Made by a program: the position numbers and the translations under genes
In this document: positions 9,848-15,674 of the stretch, in pieces
Layout of the letters: each line of letters begins with the position of its first letter
Position numbering within the stretch: the stretch's first letter is position 1
DNA from: Echinococcus granulosus
Lineage: Eukaryota; Platyhelminthes; Cestoda; Cyclophyllidea; Taeniidae
Length of the DNA stretch: 15,674 bases
Direction: 5' to 3'
Assembly (NCBI RefSeq): GCF_000524195.1
Contig: NW_020170449.1
Span: 415,705-431,378 of the forward strand
The notes under the pieces: model-generated
What the model was told of the DNA's origin: nothing
Databases searched by the model: none
Seen by the model: the letters and a program-made list of their open reading frames with translations, nothing else

Positions 9848-10168
9848 ATGGACAAATGCACATGGAACGTTGAATGGATTGGTGGTGATCCCACTGGATC
9901 AACAGCGGCGTGGCAAGTATGCATTAACTGCCACCATAATTTTTCTTCTGCTCATTTAACTTAGCAGAATCTGGTGCAAAAGAATCTCAAGAAGTTCCAT
10001 CTTAGACTGGTAGTCAATGAAAACCTTCCCTCTCTGTTAGATCCTGAGGAGCCGTTTCAAAAGTTGCAGTCGATTTCACATTTTCTACTTGGTATTCCAA
10101 CCTATCCACATGCAACAGTGCAGAAGCAGATGCGACATGTTCAACACAGATTTACAATAAGCAACTGA
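9848..10168 (+). CDS. Possible two-exon orphan gene, about 90 residues
   Basis: One frame runs from ATG 9848 to TGA 10166-10168 with a single internal stop, TAG at 9962-9964. That stop is the last triplet of a 48-bp segment that looks like an intron: donor GTATGC at 9917, a pyrimidine-rich end (tttttcttctgctc) and acceptor CTTAG at 9964. Removing it keeps phase and gives about 90 residues. The first exon encodes a Trp-rich start (MDKCTWNVEWIGGDPTGSTA); the second is rich in Lys, Gln, Pro and hydrophobics (LPSLLDPEEPFQKLQS). There is no signal peptide or membrane segment. Introns this short occur in tapeworms. I recognise no family. No clear promoter or nearby AATAAA supports it, so it could be chance or a decayed gene. 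Confidence 0.27.
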
Positions 10169-10169
10169 C

Positions 10170-13100
10170 TAAGTTATAATGCAACAATCAGTGTGGTATG
10201 TATCTAAGAAAATGACGTATTATACCAACCCAACAATTCCTTAAGCATGACCGGATACACCAGAGAATCCTTCCTAAATAGTTCAATCGTTGCAACTTGG
10301 ATGAACAGTCACGTCCGAATACCCGCAACCACAAATCACCTATCTACCATCCGTCCCCTTCCCTTCTTCAGCCAATATCTGATCAGGATTTAATTTTACC
10401 CAGAGAATCTCCTTTTCTAACCAGTTACAGTTCACCCTCAATTCCAATTACTCAGCTTAATATCTTTCAGTCCGTGATCAAACGTTTCCCCAATTCCCTA
10501 CTTCCATATCCATCTTTCTAAGTTCGAAGCAATCTTTGGTAAATAACGCATGATACCGAATGACAGAGTTGGGTATGCACTTAAATTAAAGGCAGTAAAT
10601 TTTGGTTGAGGATAGGCATTCACAGCCCCAAATTGGCTGTATTATAGGTCCTTCTGCAAAAGGCATAAAATTTCCTCACCTGCCAATGTTACCCATATAA
10701 TTGCTGTTTGCAGATGTGAAAAATGTAATTAAACAGACTTTGTGCTTTTTCGCTCGACTAAGTCAAAATGGTGCTGTGAGTATGGCAGATTGCCAATTAA
10801 AAGTGGTGGCTCCATCTACAAGTCTATTTCCTCTCATCCTTTGATTTACTGCATATCTGTACAATAAAGCGAAATCCTGAAGGAAGTGAGATGCAGTAGA
10901 TTTTATAAGCCTGAGAACTCATAGGTTATAGTGACGCTAGGTATAAATAAGTGTTGAGCTGGACTATGGAATGCTTATCGGTTCAAGTTTTAGAAATTTA
11001 AAAAACCTTTTGTTTCTATTTATTCTGAGTGTTAAGAGTGATCCTTTAGGAAATAAATGGACCGCCCAATGAACATAAGTAATTAGTAGTGATGGAAGTG
11101 TTGAAAGATTTGGGTCAGATATAAACAGTAAGCGTGGTACTTTGAGGAGAGTGAGATTATTTGCTGTTGATTTAATGCATAAATAGGGAAAAAAAATTGG
11201 CCTGTCATTAAAGGGTCAGTGGGGGAATCGGGTGATGTCGAGGGTCATGAGGCATGAAGTTATTTTAGGGCAGTGAGGTGCGTCAATCTTGACGAATGGC
11301 GTGATGGAAGAGGTTTGGATTTATAACCTCTTTGTCAGAGTAATAAAATTAACAAATATGCATTGAATTATGCTGGCAAATAACAGGATCTCTAGCAAGA
11401 CAAACACGATCGTCATCACTTTTTAACGATACTCCAGTAAAGTACAGTGGTTCCGTAAATAGGTCATAAGAATGGGAGCATAAAAAAAGGCTAACCCCAA
11501 CCTGGTTGCTTTGAACTAGCATTAATATCCTGAAGTTGTCCTAAGCATATAGCATGCTTCATTAGATTTGATAAAACTGACCACCTTGCACAATATCAAC
11601 TTAAATGAAGGAGGAAGTAAGCATATATTTGAATTTATAGTGCAGCGAGAACAAATAAAAGCGTAGTTTATTGTCACAAAAAAATTTGCCGTTTCACCTT
11701 GAAAGTTATGCACAGAAAATTGCAGATTATGACCAATGCTGAGCTCAGTGCACGCGTCGGTTGTAGGGAAGGTGAGGAAGGATGTGTGTTACGTATTTCC
11801 TGCAGCTAAATGTTGTCTCTTAACTACGGAAAGACAATAGTGATAAGCAGCTTTTCTCCGCATAAATTAATTAGCCAAAGTTAATGTACCATTCTAAACT
11901 GAACACGACCAAAATATACCTCTATGCCTCCATTTCAGGAGTTGGAGAAGGGAGTGAGACGTAGCGATGTCACATAGAGGTGCACGCAGTCCGCATATGC
12001 CTCCTTCCAAGGTCAATTCGCCATTCCACTATATTCTTGTATGTATTTTTTATCGGCAGCATGATGTAAAGGTAATTATGGGGAGAAATCGATCCTGGGT
12101 GACAGGTTTTCTAACTGATTGTGTAGCCTCTCTCTTACACTCTAAGACTTTTGCCATCCCATAGACAGGTTCAAAAATACATTACACAAGACATCATTGA
12201 ACCAGTTCAATGTCAACAATGAGGCCGATTGAAAAATACAAATGTAAGGAATATAGGAGGCGAGTTCCGAGCACGAGTTTAGAGTGAACAGAGTGTTTTC
12301 CATATCCTACCTCCTCATTATGGGCAGCACTTGCTGACAATGTGAGTCACATTCGGAAGCAAAGCCAACTACTGCCTGCCAGCATATGATGGTGTGAATT
12401 AACCTCATAGAATCTTCTTCGTCTGTATAATTTAACTAGGGCCAAGTTAAGAGCTCTATGCAGCAAGTGGTAAAAAGGTTGGTGGTGAGATAAGGAAAGG
12501 AGCATCACTTGCATCGGAGTGAGAAGAAGTTGGGGTCTCCCTTTAGTAGGATATCCGATTAGGTCTCTCTTGTCCGAGACTCAGTGTGGATATGCCACAT
12601 CAATAGCATAAATCTACAGGAAACATGAGTTAAGCGTCTGTCAAATCCATTGCTACACAAGGGATTAAAGAAAAGCACTAGACGGGCACCTGCCAATCAG
12701 TGTGAGGAGTGCAGTCAGCAGACGTTGAAATGACGTTTTTCGATGTTAAGGAAGAGTGCATCTCTCAGGTGGTCTATGGAGCGTCAACGAAAGCAAAACG
12801 TCTCGGTTAATCGGTAAATTATTCAATAATGAGCAGTCTGACTTGTCAGCAGAAGAAGTGGAAAAGTGAGAAATGTGCATTACAGGTGAAATGATTAGGT
12901 CGCAAATCAGAATCTTGAAGGGTGTAGAGTTGGAGGTCTGGTACACGCAAGTCTTTCGGTCGTAAAAATAATGACATCTTTGGGATAGGATAGGTGAGTT
13001 CCCTGAAACATGTTCTGATTTTTTTTTGTTTTCCTTTTTTATCATCAAATTGGGATCACCTTTCTGTTAAACGACTACCATACAAGAAGTTTTGTCAAAA

Positions 13101-14050
13101 TCCGTTTACAAGAATTCAAGGGTTTCTCTAAAGCATCACGTGCACACGATGTGATAGAGCATACTCCATTACAAATGTTAAGTCAAGGTGTTATAATGTT
13201 CTAATTGCATTGTAAAAGGTTTCCATTTTAGTCTCAGATATCTCTTTCGAATAAGCATCCTGGGCCATTGAACAATGGCTGAGTAGTAGCAAAACATATT
13301 ACATACAATTTACTAGGTCGTTTTACGTGGTGAAGGCGAATTGCGGGTTCGCCTATCTCCTCTATGTAGTAGCTTCCATTAGCTTTCACACGTTAATATG
13401 TTTCAGCCTCATCCATCAGTTTTTGGAATCACTAATATCCGCGAGACTGCAAATCGAGATATCGAAGTCAAAACTCAAGGAAGGCTTATTATGCATGCTG
13501 AAAGGCAACGCCTATATTACGGAAAGCACTAAACATTTATGTTTCACTTTTCTGTGAATAATAACATGTTTCGTGAAGCCATGGGTTTACGGTATATTCC
13601 ACCTGACCTCGAAATAAATATCAAATGCATTTCTGATAAGAATGGCTAAAACAGAGAAGAGTCAAGTCGCCTGAGGAGGAGGTACTCCGCCTGTCGGACT
13701 GCTGAGGTGTAATAAACGAATACTTCATGTATAAGGGTACACAGTACAATGGGTTAAAGTATTTCTGGGTCATTGGTAACTTTCAAATCGCTGCAGGGCT
13801 TCAAGATCGCCATCGCTGCAACTTTGTCAACTTTCTCGGGTAGGTGCATCAATCCATCTTCATGCTCATTTAATTGCTAGATCATGTTAAATTTGAGAAA
13901 AGTTTTATTTTGTCCACATTTGCTTTGACACAAAGTTTGCATAACTTTCAACGAAACTTGCCAAAACAAATTTTTAAAATACATGTTTAATTGATGCTCC
14001 TTTCTTTTTAACAAGTCCCGCATCATGAGATTTTATTTGCACTCCTATTC
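10170..14050. other. Long stretch with no supported gene
   Basis: A pyrimidine-rich patch at about 10340-10520 carries a Ser/Pro-rich frame (10297-10521) that looks like low-complexity translation rather than a domain. A G-rich patch lies at about 11215-11290. The longest other frames (12746-13048 minus, 13327-13557 plus) are at chance length with no motif. I found no tRNA, rRNA or transposon protein here. Confidence 0.5.
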
Positions 14051-14085
14051 CTCAGGATACACGAGGGAGTAGGTGGACTCTGACG

Positions 14086-14134
14086 AAGCTGTCAGGACCG
14101 GTAAACCGGTTCAGCAGAATAGACTGCACAGCTT
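14086..14134 (+). other. Compact nested three-stem fold (candidate structured RNA or DNA element)
   Basis: Three stems nest within 49 bases. P1 pairs AAGCTGT (14086-14092) with ACAGCTT (14128-14134). P2 pairs GGACCGG (14095-14101) with CCGGTTC (14106-14112) around a TAAA loop, with one G-U pair. P3 pairs GCAG (14114-14117) with CTGC (14124-14127) around a six-base loop. Junction linkers are only CA, A and none. It lacks the hammerhead core (CTGANGA in the junction plus GAAA) and is not a tRNA. The same bases are also open as codons (14020 to about 14136). The pairing is read directly from the sequence; function is not known. Confidence 0.25.
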
Positions 14135-14289
14135 AGCCTTGGAATTGTGTTGGACTAGTGCAAATCTTTACCGGGGTTAGAAGATAGGGCTACCATCATT
14201 ACTTATTGTATGATATTTAATTCTATTCTGATTCTTTACTAAAATCATAATTGGCGTAAAGGACTTGCGACTGTGAAGTTAGTGCATAG

Positions 14290-14595
14290 CGACTTTTACA
14301 AGGTTACGAACCTAAATCTCGTTTCTGCCCTTCTCTTCGTGTAAATGCTCCACTTACCCACATCACAAGCCGCGCCTCTGCGTCTTTCCTTTTTGTGTAC
14401 AAATTACATGATAATAAGACAAAAATTGCAACCAAAAGGAAATGCCTTTGGACATCAGAAAAAACGTTTTCAAAGCTAGCTGAACGAGTTACTGCCTTCC
14501 TGGGAGGTATATATTCTCATATCTATAAGCGTGATAAAAATGAAACCTATCCGATATCGGACGATGAAAACTCAATAAAACTTAATGAAAAATAA
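14290..14595 (+). CDS. Exon-like open frame, 101 codons, unidentified
   Basis: The frame is open from after TAG 14287-14289 to TAA 14593-14595 and has no methionine codon, so if real it is an internal or terminal exon. A plausible acceptor is CACAAG ending at 14369 after a pyrimidine-rich run. The C-terminal part is Lys/Glu/Asp-rich (from about KRDKNETYPISDDEN) and hydrophilic. AATAAA hexamers occur at 14574-14579 and over the stop itself (14591-14596), which fits AT-rich non-coding DNA as well as a 3' end. I recognise no family; the length is about what chance predicts. Confidence 0.15.
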   Translation, partial: RLLQGYEPKSRFCPSLRVNAPLTHITSRASASFLFVYKLHDNKTKIATKRKCLWTSEKTFSKLAERVTAFLGGIYSHIYKRDKNETYPISDDENSIKLNEK

Positions 14596-14857
14596 AAATA
14601 AGAATATAGATGTAAAAACTGATAAAATATTTAGGGCAGATGTGGTAAACTAAGAGACACTTTCATAGTTTTGGGATCGCCCCAGGAAATTAGGTCGAAA
14701 TAACTGCCAACCTAAATGAAACGAAGTCGGAATAATTCAGGTTTTTTCATAATCAAGCGGGAATCTCCTGACAACCTCAATGCATTGTAAGAATACGGGA
14801 TTTTAAGCATTTAGCATTTGATGGCTCATTTACTTTTGTATTTTTGCTCGTTACCAG

Positions 14858-15077
14858 GATATGTAATTACAAACAGTCACCTGTGTGCCCTGACGTACTA
14901 AGGAAAAGGCGGCCCAAAACCATGCTAAAACGAATGACAGATGCTACCTCCATCTACTTCGCAGAACACCACAGAGGAAGATCCTGGATGGCTCGGTGTA
15001 TGAACCAAGATGACGGCACGGAATGCAACAACCGTGATGATGAGCACAGAAATTATCACTACCGGATTTATCTGTGA
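14858..15077 (+). CDS. Exon-like open frame after an acceptor, unidentified
   Basis: The run tacttttgtatttttgctcg leads to acceptor CCAG at 14857. The following frame stays open for 73 codons to TGA 15075-15077. It is basic at first (LRKRRPKTMLKRM) and then polar and Cys-containing (ARCMNQDDGTECNNRDDEHR), ending HYRIYL. A 61-codon antisense frame (14944-15129) overlaps it. It does not join in phase with the frame at 14290-14595 through the donor I could see (GTATAT at 14506), so I do not link them. There is no known motif. Confidence 0.17.
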
Positions 15078-15614
15078 TAGGAGGCGGTGGAGATAGTAAA
15101 TTCCAGAAAACGCTCACGTTCTTTGCCAAATCATCAAGCTTATTAAATTTACCTCTTGTGTCTCCCCATTCCTCACTTCTTTACACAAGCTGTTGTTAAA
15201 TCTCTTTCTGGAATGGCTCTACCTTCATTTTAACCTTTGTTTAATGACCCCTCTCTTATTTTACTTAAACCACTTTCCCCCTTCAAGCATTCGTGGAGAA
15301 TTTTAGAAATTCCTTCGATCGTGCTGGATCCTCCCGTTTCTCCTTCTTCCAAGGTTTGCGATAGCAAGACCAAAATCGCCCAAATTTCAGGGTGGTTAAA
15401 ATTAATGGCTGTTAAAATCTAAAATATTTTATATTACACTCTTCTACGAATTTCTCTTTGCATTAACCTCGTTTTAACCGCTTTGAGGTTGCTATATTTG
15501 AATGACACTGAAAGTCCATTTCTTCATCGAATAGGTGTGCTTTTCTACTACGTTAACAAAATTGTCTTGTAAGCATACAAAAAGGTAAGCGGTAATCCAT
15601 CTACTCTGGCAGCA

Positions 15615-15668
15615 ATGCCTGGGATGGAAAGAACAAAAGGGGATGGGAAAGCTCGTGCTTTATTGTGC
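15615..15668 (+). CDS. Possible exon cut by the window edge
   Basis: The window ends in a perfect splice donor, GTAAGT at 15669-15674. The bases before it are open from ATG 15615 (MPGMERTKGDGKARALLC), and a second frame is also open. One strong donor is weak evidence, and the next exon would lie outside the window. Confidence 0.12.
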
Positions 15669-15674
15669 GTAAGT

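Noticed and set aside
14081..14134. Hammerhead-ribozyme reading of CTGACGA next to the nested stems
   Set aside because: CTGACGA is present (14080-14086), but it lies outside the junction, and the matching GAAA and cleavage-site arrangement are absent.
14859..14870. ICNYK reading that resembles the start of a CAP2 motif, suggesting a second VAL copy
   Set aside because: The required Pro and Gly-Asn that follow in CAP2 are missing, and no other CAP motif is nearby.
1..15674. CRISPR array, transposon protein, rRNA or tRNA
   Set aside because: I saw no regularly spaced repeats, reverse transcriptase or transposase motifs, or tRNA T-arm with matching acceptor stem.

Overview
The window looks like nuclear DNA from a flatworm, most likely a tapeworm. 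It is AT-rich (roughly 60% by eye), sparsely coding, and its one clear gene is split by short GT...AG introns of 78, 152 and 69 bp. That gene is a flatworm-style venom-allergen-like protein (VAL; CAP/SCP/TAPS superfamily). The lineage is inferred from gene family and intron style; a species cannot be named from this sequence alone.

Layout. Bases 1-3600 are mostly featureless non-coding DNA, with one small ATG-initiated open frame at 185-343. Bases 3613-4798 hold the VAL gene on the plus strand: a TATA-like box, four exons starting at 3739 and stopping at 4697, and an AATAAA signal 96 bp after the stop. The spliced product is 219 residues and has a signal peptide, all four CAP sequence motifs, ten cysteines in the secreted part, and a hydrophobic C-terminal tail that could be a GPI-anchor signal. 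Bases 4830-8060 show nothing convincing. Bases 8069-8254 are an open frame behind a good splice acceptor, and 8427-8514 is a GC-box plus TATA pair with no recognisable gene behind it. Bases 9848-10168 form a possible two-exon orphan gene with a 48-bp intron. Bases 10170-14050 are again largely featureless. Bases 14086-14134 can fold into a compact nested three-stem structure. Open frames at 14290-14595, 14858-15077 and the right edge (15615-15668) are exon-like but unidentified.

Statistics to keep in mind. With about 60% AT, about 6% of random codons are stops, so this window should hold about two thousand stop-bounded frames over six frames. A few of 100 codons and tens of 60 codons are expected by chance (my rough estimate). 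Only the VAL frames rise clearly above this, because of their motifs rather than their length alone. I found no recognisable transposon protein, rRNA, tRNA, CRISPR array or operon, and no gene set that works together as a system. The strongest non-routine leads are the possible membrane anchoring of the VAL protein, the folded element at 14086-14134, and the orphan two-exon frame at 9848-10168.
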